From: Wenzhouxiangella sp042310355
GTDB taxonomy: Bacteria; Pseudomonadota; Gammaproteobacteria; Xanthomonadales; Wenzhouxiangellaceae
DNA length: 64,000 nucleotides
Direction of reading: 5' to 3'
Assembly (NCBI RefSeq): GCF_042310355.1
Contig: NZ_JBHJMR010000014.1
Location: 1 to 64,000 of the forward strand
Of the stretch, positions 17,091 to 27,002 are shown piece by piece; positions within the stretch are counted from its first letter, which is position 1, and each line of letters begins with the position of its first letter. Both the position numbers and the translations under genes were made by a program. The notes below the pieces were generated by a model. It made no database searches, was not told where the DNA came from, and saw only the letters and a program-made list of their open reading frames with translations.

Positions 17091-19372
17091 CGCGCCACCT
17101 CGTCGAGCAGCGGCAGGAATTCGTCCGGGCCGAGGAAGCCGAACATGCGGAATCGCTCGAGCTCCTCGCCGTCGCGGAAGAACAGGTAGGCCGGCGGCCC
17201 GATCAGGCCGAAATGCTCGAGCATGGCCTTGTGCGCATCGTTGTAGGCGGTGATGTCGGCCTTGAGCAGCGTGAAGTCACCCAGGCGCTCGGCCACGGCG
17301 GGGTCGGGAAAAGTGCGGCGTTCCATGCGGACGCAGTCGACGCACCAGTCGGCGTAGAAGTCGAGAAACACCGGCCGGTCGGACGCGGCCACGGCCGCCT
17401 GGAGCTGCTCGAGCGTGTCGACTTCACGGAAGGCCGGCGCCTCGACGGCCGCACCGCCGCCGGCCCCGACCAGGTGATGCAGCGGGCGGGTCCAGTCGCG
17501 GCCGCCCGAAAGCGCACCGACGAACTGGGCCGCACCGACCAGGAGCAGCATCAAGCCCAGCGCCTGCCACAGCTTGTGCCAGCCACCGGCCCCGGGATCC
17601 AGACGCGTCAGCGCGCCCAGGTAGACGCCAGAGGCGATGGCCAGCGCACCCCACAGCAGCATGATGACCGCGCCCGGCAGGACCCGCTCGAGCATCCAGA
17701 TGGCCAGAGCCAGCAAGCCGACGCCGAAGACGGCCTTGACCGCGTTCATCCAGCCGCCGGCACGCGGCAGGAGCCGGCCGGCCGAGGTGCCCCACACGAT
17801 CAGCGGGATCCCCATGCCGATGGCCATGGCGAACAGCGCCAGGCCGCCGAGCACGGCGTCGCCGCTCTGGCCGATGTAGATCAACGCACCCATCAGCGCC
17901 GGCGCCACGCAGGGCCCGACGACCAGCGCCGAAAGCGCGCCCATGATGCCCGCGCCCAGCAGGGTGCCGCCCTCGGCGCGGTTCGACCATTCGTTCAGGC
18001 GCGTCTGCACCGCCGGCGGCAGCTGCAGCTCGTAGAAGCCGAACATGGCCAGCGACAGCACGACGAAGAGCCCGGCGAAGCCGATCAGTACCGCCGGATG
18101 CTGGAACACCGCCTGCAGGTTCTGGCCGAACAGGCCGGCGACGATCCCGAACAGGGTGTAAACCAGGGCCATGGCGAGCACGTAAACCAGCGACAGGCGA
18201 AACGCCCGGCCGGTGGTCATGCGATCGCCTTCGCCGGCGATCAGTCCCGACAGGATCGGCACCATGGGAAAGACGCAGGGCGTGAAGGCCAGCAGCAGCC
18301 CGGCAACCAGGAACAGCCCCACGGCGACCAGCGGCCTTCCGGACAGGGCCGCCGCGAGGCGATCCTGCTCGGACTGCGGCATCACCGCCTCGACCGCCTC
18401 CTCGCTCACGGCACCTGGCCCGGCCGAAGGCGCCGTAACGGCTTGCGGCGACCCCGCGTCATTCTCGGCGGCCGGCAGCGTCACCGGAATGCTGCGCGTC
18501 ATGGGCGGGTAGCAGATCCCTTCATCCAGGCAGCCCTGGAAGTTCACTTCCAGCTCGATCTCCCGCTCGCCGCCGGCCGGTCGCTCCAGGCGCACGGGAA
18601 TTTCGGCCTCGCCGAAGTACACGCGGGTCTCGCCGAAATACTCGTCGGTCTTGGGTTCACCCGGCGGCAGGTCGACGGCACTCACCGCCACTTCGGCATC
18701 GTCGATCCGGAAAGAGAAGGACTCACGATAGAGGTAATAGTCGGGCTGGGCGCTCGCGCGCACCAGCAGTCGGTCGGGCCCGTCTTCGATGGCCTCGATG
18801 CGGAATGCCTGCTCGGCCGGCAGAGCCTGGCGCTGACCGCCGAGCAGGGCATCGAGCGAACTGCCCGTGTCACCCTGCCCTCCGCCGGCGAGCGACTGCC
18901 CGGCGCCGGGGTCCGGCGCGGCGGCCTGCGAGGCGGGAAGCTGCACACGTATTTCCTGGCGATGGGGGGGATAGCACACCCCCAGGTCGGCGCAACCCTG
19001 GAAGCCGACGCGGACGACGAGTTCGCCGTCGGCCGGGGCACGTTCGACCGGCACGCGGACGGTCACGCTGTCGCGATAGATCTCGGTTTCCCCGAAGAAC
19101 TCGTCGACCGTCGCCTCACCGGCGGGGATGACCGGCTCGCCCAGCGCGGCATCGTCACCGACGACCTCGACCGAGAAAGCGTGACGATACAGGTAGTAGC
19201 CCTCGGCGACCTCCCACTGCAGCACCAGCGTCGAGCCACCGGCTTCGGCCTCGGCTTCCAGCGCGAAGGCGCGCTCGACCGGCAGAAGGTCGTCGGGGTT
19301 GATCTGGGCCTGCAGGGCCAGGGGGAGCAGGGAAGCGAGCAGCAGCAGGGCCCGCGCAAATTGCTTGGTCAT
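17087..19372 (-). CDS. dsbD: Thiol:disulfide interchange protein DsbD with two N-terminal domains
   Basis: DsbD moves electrons from cytoplasmic thioredoxin across the membrane to periplasmic thiol proteins. I start it at ATG 19372 (761 residues), overlapping the cutA stop as ATGA. A signal peptide (about 1-21) precedes two tandem nDsbD domains, each with its Cys pair: C127/C133 in GCADLGVCYPP and C281/C287 in GCLDEGICYPP. An eight-helix transmembrane domain follows with FTPCVFPMVP and VVGPCVAPAL. The C-terminal thioredoxin domain has C677/C680 in YADWCVDCVRMERR. E. coli DsbD (565 residues) has only one N-terminal domain, so the duplication is the notable feature. Confidence 0.94.
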   Translation of the reverse strand: MTKQFARALLLLASLLPLALQAQINPDDLLPVERAFALEAEAEAGGSTLVLQWEVAEGYYLYRHAFSVEVVGDDAALGEPVIPAGEATVDEFFGETEIYRDSVTVRVPVERAPADGELVVRVGFQGCADLGVCYPPHRQEIRVQLPASQAAAPDPGAGQSLAGGGQGDTGSSLDALLGGQRQALPAEQAFRIEAIEDGPDRLLVRASAQPDYYLYRESFSFRIDDAEVAVSAVDLPPGEPKTDEYFGETRVYFGEAEIPVRLERPAGGEREIELEVNFQGCLDEGICYPPMTRSIPVTLPAAENDAGSPQAVTAPSAGPGAVSEEAVEAVMPQSEQDRLAAALSGRPLVAVGLFLVAGLLLAFTPCVFPMVPILSGLIAGEGDRMTTGRAFRLSLVYVLAMALVYTLFGIVAGLFGQNLQAVFQHPAVLIGFAGLFVVLSLAMFGFYELQLPPAVQTRLNEWSNRAEGGTLLGAGIMGALSALVVGPCVAPALMGALIYIGQSGDAVLGGLALFAMAIGMGIPLIVWGTSAGRLLPRAGGWMNAVKAVFGVGLLALAIWMLERVLPGAVIMLLWGALAIASGVYLGALTRLDPGAGGWHKLWQALGLMLLLVGAAQFVGALSGGRDWTRPLHHLVGAGGGAAVEAPAFREVDTLEQLQAAVAASDRPVFLDFYADWCVDCVRMERRTFPDPAVAERLGDFTLLKADITAYNDAHKAMLEHFGLIGPPAYLFFRDGEELERFRMFGFLGPDEFLPLLDEVAR

Positions 19373-19695
19373 TGAATCCAGTCCCGAATCCATTGGGTGT
19401 AGTCGTCCAGTCCGTCGCTGACCGGCACCACCAGCAGCTCGGGAACCTCGTAGGGATGTTGCGCAACCAGCTCCTGCTTGAGCGCGCTCACCCTCGCCCG
19501 GGTGGTCTTGATGGTCAGCGGAACCTCGCTCTCGCGCTCGACCCGGCCCTGCCAGGGGTAGGTCGAGATCACTTCCGCGCCGGCCGATACACAGGCGGCC
19601 AGCCGTTGTTCGACCAGCACGGCCGAGAGACGTTCAGCGGTGTCACGGTCGGGACAGGTCGTCAGCACCAGGCAGATATCGTCTTGCATGTTCAT
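19369..19695 (-). CDS. cutA: Divalent-cation tolerance protein CutA
   Basis: CutA is a small trimeric ferredoxin-like protein named for copper tolerance in E. coli; its precise function is unsettled. The 108-residue product shows LVLTTCPDRDTAERLSAVLV at the N-terminus, RLAACVSAGAEVISTYPWQG next, EVPLTIKTT in the middle, and HPYEVPELLVVPVSDG near the C-terminus, all family features. The cutA-dsbD adjacency and 4-bp overlap are conserved in many gammaproteobacteria. Initiation could be at either of two nearby Met codons. Confidence 0.94.
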   Translation of the reverse strand: MNMQDDICLVLTTCPDRDTAERLSAVLVEQRLAACVSAGAEVISTYPWQGRVERESEVPLTIKTTRARVSALKQELVAQHPYEVPELLVVPVSDGLDDYTQWIRDWIQ

Positions 19696-19785
19696 TCAGC
19701 CTCACTCGCGATCGCTTGCAGGGCGCTTATTCTGACAGGCCGTGTTCGTCGGCACAAAAATCTGGACGACGAAGCGACCCCAAGC

Positions 19786-19814
19786 CTTGAAATGCTCTTC
19801 GGCGGGCTCCATTT
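19786..19814 (+). promoter_or_regulatory. Sigma-32 (heat-shock) promoter of groESL
   Basis: CTTGAAA at 19786-19792 is a perfect -35 for RpoH, and CTCCATTT at 19807-19814 differs from CCCCATNT by one base, with a 14-bp spacer. It lies about 145 bp before groES on the correct strand. No CIRCE-type inverted repeat was seen, so control by RpoH rather than HrcA is the simplest reading. Confidence 0.8.
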
Positions 19815-19960
19815 GCCAAGGCGTGTCGGCGACGTCTTGACCAAACCCGGTTTGGTGGGACGCGCCCCCGAGTCAGGCATGGACATCCGGGCGGGCATCA
19901 GCCAGTCCAGGTGGCATGCCATTTGTCAAAAACAACCGTTAGTGAAAGGGAGAAAGACCC

Positions 19961-20251
19961 ATGAAACTGCGTCCTTTGCATGATCGCGTCATCGTCAAGC
20001 GCGTGGAAGAAGAGCGCACCACCCCCGGCGGGATCGTGATTCCCGACAGTGCCACCGAAAAGCCCATCCGCGGCGAGGTGATCGCAGTCGGCAACGGCAA
20101 GGTCCTCGACAACGGGGAACAGCGAGCGCTGGATGTGAAGGTGGGCGACAAGGTGTTGTTCGGCAAGTATTCCGGCACCGAGGTCAAGGTCGACGACGAC
20201 GAACTGCTGGTGATGCGCGAAGACGACATCATGGCAGTGGTCGAGTCCTGA
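19961..20251 (+). CDS. groES: Co-chaperonin GroES
   Basis: GroES is the 10-kDa lid of the GroEL folding chamber. The 96-residue protein has the classical PLHDRVIVKRVEEERTTPGG start, a mobile loop at GGIVIPDSATEKPIRG, and the C-terminal KYSGTEVKVDDDELLVMRED. A GGGAGA ribosome site precedes the ATG. It heads a two-gene operon with groEL 59 bp downstream, behind a sigma-32 promoter. Confidence 0.98.
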   Translation: MKLRPLHDRVIVKRVEEERTTPGGIVIPDSATEKPIRGEVIAVGNGKVLDNGEQRALDVKVGDKVLFGKYSGTEVKVDDDELLVMREDDIMAVVES

Positions 20252-20310
20252 GACGGCCGCCCGCAGATCAACCTGACATCCCAAGACTCAAGATTTAGAG
20301 GAAAACAATC

Positions 20311-21969
<1,659 letters not shown>

Positions 21970-22036
21970 GCCCCGGAACCTGCACCCGCTCGTTCGTTGC
22001 CCCTAGCGATCGAGCAACCCGTTCGAAATTCGAAGA

Positions 22037-22061
22037 CCCCGGCCCCTGTGCCGGGGTTTTT
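22037..22061 (+). terminator. Intrinsic terminator of groESL
   Basis: CCCCGGC (22037-22043) pairs with GCCGGGG (22050-22056) across a 6-base loop and is followed by five T residues, a textbook Rho-independent terminator 68 bp past groEL. Confidence 0.94.
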
Positions 22062-22072
22062 CGTTTGGGGGC

Positions 22073-22100
22073 GTAGGACGGGGACGCGGCCCCGACCTAC
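22073..22100. repeat. REP-like palindrome
   Basis: GTAGGACGGGG and CCCCGACCTAC flank a short loop and form an imperfect extragenic palindrome. A near-identical element lies at 22593-22620 and a degenerate one at 34696-34719, so this is a dispersed family. Confidence 0.75.
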
Positions 22101-22174
22101 GGCAATTACGTAGGGACGGTGCTTGCCAGCGCCTGCTATCTTGGCCGCCACATGCAAACGCTGGCCGTCAGACC

Positions 22175-22564
22175 ATGAAACAACCAATCGGAATCTCCCT
22201 TTTCATCCTGCGCGTGACGGTGTTCATCGTCATGGCCATGTGGTCGCTGGACAAGCTGCTCAACCCGGGCCACGCGGCGGCCGTGTTCGAGGGTTTCTAC
22301 TTTATTTCCGGCATGGGCGCCACGATCCTGCTGATCATCGGCCTGGTGCAACTGGCGATCGAGATCGCCTTCGTGCTGGGATTGTGGAAGTTCTGGACCT
22401 ACGGCTTCGTGCTTGTCACGCACACGGTTTCGGTACTTTCGTCCTGGCAGCAGTACCTCGACCCGTTCAACAACATGCTATTCCTGGCCGCCATCCCCAT
22501 GCTGGGAGCCTGCATCGCCCTGTTCCTGTTGCGCGAGGAAGACCGGTACCTGTCGCTGGGTTGA
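22175..22564 (+). CDS. Small four-helix membrane protein, DoxX-like
   Basis: This 129-residue protein is mostly hydrophobic, with four probable membrane helices at about residues 6-24, 45-65, 70-90 and 98-118. The SLDKLLNPGHAAAVFEGFYF segment after helix 1 resembles the start of DoxX/DoxD-type proteins, but the match is by eye only and no catalytic residues are evident. It stands alone between two REP-like palindromes and is not clearly cotranscribed with the amidoligase operon 98 bp downstream. Function unknown. Confidence 0.6.
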   Translation: MKQPIGISLFILRVTVFIVMAMWSLDKLLNPGHAAAVFEGFYFISGMGATILLIIGLVQLAIEIAFVLGLWKFWTYGFVLVTHTVSVLSSWQQYLDPFNNMLFLAAIPMLGACIALFLLREEDRYLSLG

Positions 22565-22592
22565 CGCCTCTCCATGCATCTCGATCGATTAC

Positions 22593-22620
22593 GTAGGCCG
22601 GGGTCGCATCCCCGGCCTAC
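22593..22620. repeat. REP-like palindrome
   Basis: GTAGGCCGGGG (22593-22603) and CCCCGGCCTAC (22610-22620) are a perfect inverted repeat around TCGCAT. It lies in the gap before the amidoligase gene and matches the element at 22073-22100. Confidence 0.85.
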
Positions 22621-22661
22621 ATACATCCGCGTCGCACCCGTCGGGTATCCTGTCGGCATCC

Positions 22662-23663
22662 ATGAACGATCGCGCCGATACCTCGCAATTTGATCCGCCG
22701 CCGCGTCGCAACAATGCCGAGGGTGAGACGCGCCATGTCGGCGTGGAACTCGAGATGGCCGGACTTCGCCCCGAGCAGGTCGTCCGGGCCGTGCTCGATG
22801 TTGTCGGCGGAGAAGCCGAAGTCGAAAGCGCCTTCCTGTCGCACGTTCGCGACTCTCGACTGGGCGACTTTCGCGTCGAGCTGGATGCCGAGCTGCTCAA
22901 GAGTCGCCAGTATCAGAAGCTGCTCGCCGACTTCGGCATCGATATCGGCGACGGCGACGAGCGCGAGCAGATCGAATCGCTGATTTCACGCGTGGCCGGC
23001 CTGATCGTGCCGCTGGAACTGGTCGGCCCGCCCGTGCCGTGGACCGAACTGAGCACGCTCGACGACATTCGCGCGCGGCTGCAACGCGCCGGCGCCCGCG
23101 GCACGCATGCTTCACCGCTGTTCGCCTTCGGCATGCAGCTCAACATCGAGGCTGCCAGCCTGGAGGCCGACTACCTGCTGTCGATCATCCGCGCGTTCCT
23201 GCTCAGTTACGACAAGCTCATCGAGGACGAACGGGTCGACCTGTCGCGGCGCGTCACGCCCTACGTCCAGCCGTTTCCCGAGGAATACCTCGTCCACGTC
23301 CTGCAGGCTGACTACCGGCCCGACCTGGACGAGCTGATCGGCGATTACCTGAGGCTCACGCCAACCCGCAACCGCCCGCTCGACCTGCTTCCCCTGTTCG
23401 CGCACATCGACGAGAAACGCGTCATGAGCGCGCCCGTGGAGGCGAGCCTGGTCAAGCCCCGACCGGCGTTTCATTACCGCCTGCCCAACTGCCTGATTGA
23501 CGAGCCGGACTGGTCGCTGGCCCATGTCTGGAATCGCTGGATGGCCATCGAGCGGCTCGCCAACGACCCCGAAAGGCTCGAGCGCGAGCGCGCGCGACGC
23601 CTGTCGAGTTCCAGCCGCCTTCGACACTGGATCTCACGCGCCTGGCGACGGCTGCGCCGATGA
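22662..23663 (+). CDS. Amidoligase-family protein (gamma-glutamyl-type ATP-dependent ligase)
   Basis: The 333-residue product matches the Amidoligase_2 family, a glutamine-synthetase-fold group that forms amide bonds between carboxylates and amines. Visible features are HVGVELEMAGL near the N-terminus (acidic metal-binding strand), FRVELDAELLK, ASPLFAFGMQLNIEA near residues 145-160, and a basic C-terminal tail. The start at ATG 22662 is chosen because homology begins there; the frame stays open upstream to 22413 over another gene. It overlaps the next gene by 4 bp (ATGA). That partner is a glutamine-amidotransferase-like hydrolase, a recurrent pairing for this family. The substrate is unknown. 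Confidence 0.85.
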   Translation: MNDRADTSQFDPPPRRNNAEGETRHVGVELEMAGLRPEQVVRAVLDVVGGEAEVESAFLSHVRDSRLGDFRVELDAELLKSRQYQKLLADFGIDIGDGDEREQIESLISRVAGLIVPLELVGPPVPWTELSTLDDIRARLQRAGARGTHASPLFAFGMQLNIEAASLEADYLLSIIRAFLLSYDKLIEDERVDLSRRVTPYVQPFPEEYLVHVLQADYRPDLDELIGDYLRLTPTRNRPLDLLPLFAHIDEKRVMSAPVEASLVKPRPAFHYRLPNCLIDEPDWSLAHVWNRWMAIERLANDPERLERERARRLSSSSRLRHWISRAWRRLRR

Positions 23664-24445
23664 CGGCACGGCCGGTCATCGGCGTCACCGGCCCGGACCG
23701 CGGCGGCCTGGCGGCCTGGTGGTTCTCGGCGCTGGCCGTCCGCCGCGCTGGCGGTCGCCCGCTGCGCATCCGCCCGGGGAAGGCTTGCGACATCGAGCAA
23801 CTCGACGGCCTGATCCTGGGCGGCGGCGCCGACGTCAGCCCCGGCCTCTACGGCCAGCAAACGCGCTCCGGGCCGCGCCAGCTGACCGACCGCGGGGCGC
23901 GCGGATGGCGCCGCTGGCTCGGTCTCGCCCTTTTCCCCCTGGTTGTCGCCCTCCGCCGGCTCCTGACGACCAAGCACGGCGGCCCGGACAGCGATCGGGA
24001 TGCGCTCGAGTACCGCCTGATCGACGAGGCGCGCGAGCGAGGCCTCCCGATGCTCGGCATCTGTCGCGGCATGCAGCTGATGAACGTGGCCTTCGGCGGC
24101 AGTCTGCACCAGCACCTGATCGGCTTCTACGACGAGTACCCCGCGATCCGATCGGTCCTGCCGCGCAAGCGCGTCACGGTGGAGGCGGACAGCCGCATCT
24201 CCCGGCTGCTGGGTGCCGGCCCCTGTCTGGTCAATGCGCTGCACTCCCAGGCCATCGACCGTCTCGGCGACCGGCTGGTCATCGGCGCAACCGAGTCCAA
24301 CGGGATCGTCCAGGCGATCGAGGGCGCCGGACAATCCTGGCTCATCGGGGTACAGTGGCATCCCGAGTACCTGCCCCAGCGCAGGCGGCAGCAGGCGCTG
24401 TTCCGAGCCCTGGTAGAGAACGCGAAAGCAGGCGAACCGAGATGA
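23660..24445 (+). CDS. Class I glutamine amidotransferase-like gamma-glutamyl hydrolase (PuuD type)
   Basis: The 261-residue protein resembles gamma-glutamyl-gamma-aminobutyrate hydrolase (PuuD) and other peptidase C26 enzymes, which cut gamma-glutamyl amides. The nucleophile Cys is in LGICRGMQLMNVAFGG, the oxyanion region is LILGGGADVSPGLYG, and the His-Glu pair is in QWHPEYLPQ. A basic insert at about residues 80-110 is unusual. It overlaps both neighbours by 4 bp, so it is translationally coupled to the amidoligase and to glnE. Together with the ligase it may make and remove a gamma-glutamyl amide, which is inference. Confidence 0.87.
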   Translation: MTARPVIGVTGPDRGGLAAWWFSALAVRRAGGRPLRIRPGKACDIEQLDGLILGGGADVSPGLYGQQTRSGPRQLTDRGARGWRRWLGLALFPLVVALRRLLTTKHGGPDSDRDALEYRLIDEARERGLPMLGICRGMQLMNVAFGGSLHQHLIGFYDEYPAIRSVLPRKRVTVEADSRISRLLGAGPCLVNALHSQAIDRLGDRLVIGATESNGIVQAIEGAGQSWLIGVQWHPEYLPQRRRQQALFRALVENAKAGEPR

Positions 24446-27000
24446 ACCGTCCCGGACAAGACATCGATGCGGAGTGGCTGCAGGCCCACTGCCGCTTCGT
24501 GGCGGAGGCCTGGCGTCGCTTCGACGATGCACCCGGGCCGGATATCGCGCTCGAACTACCCGGTGAGGAGCAAATGCGCGCCGATGCGACGAGAGCGCTC
24601 CGACGGTACCGGCAGCTACAGTCGGTCCATCTGCTCTGGCGCGACTTGAGCGGCGAGGCGGACATTTCCGAAACCGGTCGGGGATTGTCAGCGCTGGCGC
24701 GCGATTGTATCGAGCTGGCGCTCACCGAAGCCGAGAACGAGGTCGCCGGGCGCCACGGCTGGCTCGATAACGAAGACGGCAGCCGCCCGCGCCTGATCGT
24801 GTTCGGCCTGGGCAAGCTCGGCGGCGACGAGCTCAACTTCAATTCCGATATCGACCTGGTCTTCGCCCACGACGCTGCTGGGCGCAGCAGCGGCCCGAAG
24901 CGGATCGAGGCGGCCGACTGGATGAAACGCGTGGCGCGCCGGCTTATCCAGCTGCTCGACGCGGTCGACGCGCACGGGCGGGCCTGGATCGTCGACACCC
25001 GGCTGCGGCCGTTCGGCGATTCCGGCGCCCTCGTCTGGTCGGTGCCGGCAATGGAGCAGTACTTTCTCAGCGAGGGGCGAACCTGGGAACGCTATGCCTG
25101 GCTCAAGGCCGCCCCGGTCGCCGGCGATCTCGAGGCCGGGCGGGCGCTGATCGAATCGCTGCGGCCGTTCATCTACCGGCGCTACCTGGACTACGGCATC
25201 TTCGAGAGCCTGCGCGAACTGCACCGGCGCATCGACGCCAACGCCCGGGCCCGGCGCGATCGTGCCGATATCAAGCGCGGCCGCGGCGGAATCCGCGAAC
25301 TGGAATTCCTGGTCCAGTCCCTGCAGATCCTGCGCGGGGGACGCGAGCAAACGCTGCGCCAGAGCGGGTTTCTGCCGGCGCTGGAGGCCTGCGCCCGCCT
25401 GGGCCTGATACCCGGCGAGGACGCAAGCGAGCTGCGCGCTGCCTACGCCTTCCTGCGCACGCTCGAAAACCGCCTGCAAGCGCTGACCGCGCGCCAGGGG
25501 CACGAACTGCCGGGGGATGCCGAGGATCGGCAGCGACTGGCCGAACTGCTCGACCACGCCGACTGGAACGAATTGAACGAGGTCATCGAGCACCATCGCG
25601 CCACGGTCAACCGTCACTTCAGCGAGCGCTTCCGCGACCCCGATGCCGACTCGGCCGAGGCCGGCGCGCTGTGGCCGCCCGGCGAGGACACCGAAGCGCA
25701 CCTGCAGGCGGCCGGCTTCCAGCGGCCCGGGGACGCCGCCGAACATCTGATGCAATGCCATGCCAACCTGCAGCGTCGTGCCCTGAGCGCCGAAGGCCGG
25801 CAGCGGCTGGAAAGACTGATGCCCGGCCTGATCGAGGCGGTGGGACGCCAGCGCCCGCCCGACACGGGCCTGGCCGACCTGTTGCGGCTGATCGACCAGA
25901 TCTCGCGCCGCTCGGCCTACCTGGCACTGCTGCGCGAGCGCCCGGAAACCCTTGAGCGGCTGGTGCGTGTTTTCCACCACAGCCAGCGCGTGGCCGAATG
26001 GATCATCGCCTCGCCACAGCTGATCGACGACCTCCTCGATCCGATCAATGGCTTCGAGCTGCCTGCCGCGCCCAGGCCGGATCCGGACGACAAGGAAGCC
26101 AGCCTCTGGGCCCTGTCGCGCTGGCGGCAGGCCGGCTTCCTGCGCACCGCGCTGGCCGAGCTCGACGACCGGATGGATGCCGTCGATGCCGGCCGCCAGC
26201 TCAGCGCCATGGCCGGCACCATCGTCGACCGGGTTCTTTCACTTTCCGGCCGGGGCGATACCAACCTGGCGGTCATCGCTTACGGCAACCTCGGCGCCGG
26301 CCAGCTGCACTTCGAGTCGGACCTCGACCTGGTCTTTCTGCACCGGAGTGGAGAAGCGCCTCGGCGTACGGTGCAACGACTGGTCAGCGCGCTCGAGATG
26401 CCGTTGCCCGGCGGCAAGCTGTTCGAGATCGACACGCGGCTGCGCCCCAACGGGCGCGCCGGCATGCTGGTTTCCACGCTCGAGAGCTTTCGTGACTACC
26501 AGGTCAATAAGGCCTGGACCTGGGAACACCAGGCGCTCATTCGTGCGCGCTGGATCGCCGGCGATCCGACCCTGGCCTCGGAGTTCGAGTCGATCCGTCG
26601 AACCGTGCTCACGCAAGCTCGTGATGCCGACGCGGTCGCCAGGGAGCTGCAGGAGATGCGGCGCCGGCAGCGCGAAGACAGGCGCGAATCGCCCACCAAG
26701 CGATCGCTCACCGACCTGCAGTTCCTGGCCGAGCTGGGCGTGCTCACCCAGGCCGCCGAGCATCCCGAGTTGATCGATCTGCGCGAAACCGACGGCCAGC
26801 TGGAAGCGCTGGCCGAGGCAGGATGGATCGATGCCCGGCAAGCCGGGGCGCTGGCCGGAGCCTGGAACCAACTGCTCGAGCGGCGTCACCTCGACTGGCT
26901 GCGGCGCGAGCCCACACCTTTCGACGAGCCCGCGGTTCGCGGCTTGATCGACGAAGCCTGGTCGACACACTTCGGTCCGGCGGAAGACGCAAGGGCGTAG
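24442..27000 (+). CDS. glnE: Glutamine synthetase adenylyltransferase/adenylyl-removing enzyme
   Basis: GlnE adds or removes AMP on glutamine synthetase in response to PII. The start at ATG 24442 gives 852 residues, shorter than the roughly 950 of E. coli, with the missing part at the N-terminus. Two nucleotidyltransferase domains are seen: the adenylyl-removing one at about residue 124 (GLGKLGGDELNFNSDIDL) and the adenylyl-transferring one at about 613 (AYGNLGAGQLHFESDLDL). The second loop has Asn for Lys and Ala for Gly, but its DxD is kept. It overlaps the hydrolase gene by 4 bp and is followed by nfi after 2 bp. Confidence 0.94.
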   Translation: MNRPGQDIDAEWLQAHCRFVAEAWRRFDDAPGPDIALELPGEEQMRADATRALRRYRQLQSVHLLWRDLSGEADISETGRGLSALARDCIELALTEAENEVAGRHGWLDNEDGSRPRLIVFGLGKLGGDELNFNSDIDLVFAHDAAGRSSGPKRIEAADWMKRVARRLIQLLDAVDAHGRAWIVDTRLRPFGDSGALVWSVPAMEQYFLSEGRTWERYAWLKAAPVAGDLEAGRALIESLRPFIYRRYLDYGIFESLRELHRRIDANARARRDRADIKRGRGGIRELEFLVQSLQILRGGREQTLRQSGFLPALEACARLGLIPGEDASELRAAYAFLRTLENRLQALTARQGHELPGDAEDRQRLAELLDHADWNELNEVIEHHRATVNRHFSERFRDPDADSAEAGALWPPGEDTEAHLQAAGFQRPGDAAEHLMQCHANLQRRALSAEGRQRLERLMPGLIEAVGRQRPPDTGLADLLRLIDQISRRSAYLALLRERPETLERLVRVFHHSQRVAEWIIASPQLIDDLLDPINGFELPAAPRPDPDDKEASLWALSRWRQAGFLRTALAELDDRMDAVDAGRQLSAMAGTIVDRVLSLSGRGDTNLAVIAYGNLGAGQLHFESDLDLVFLHRSGEAPRRTVQRLVSALEMPLPGGKLFEIDTRLRPNGRAGMLVSTLESFRDYQVNKAWTWEHQALIRARWIAGDPTLASEFESIRRTVLTQARDADAVARELQEMRRRQREDRRESPTKRSLTDLQFLAELGVLTQAAEHPELIDLRETDGQLEALAEAGWIDARQAGALAGAWNQLLERRHLDWLRREPTPFDEPAVRGLIDEAWSTHFGPAEDARA

Positions 27001-27002
27001 CC

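Noticed and set aside
23497..24441. N-terminal extension of glnE through the amidotransferase gene.
   Set aside because: The extension has no GlnE homology and overlaps a clear gene in another frame; ATG 24442 gives the coupled 4-bp overlap.
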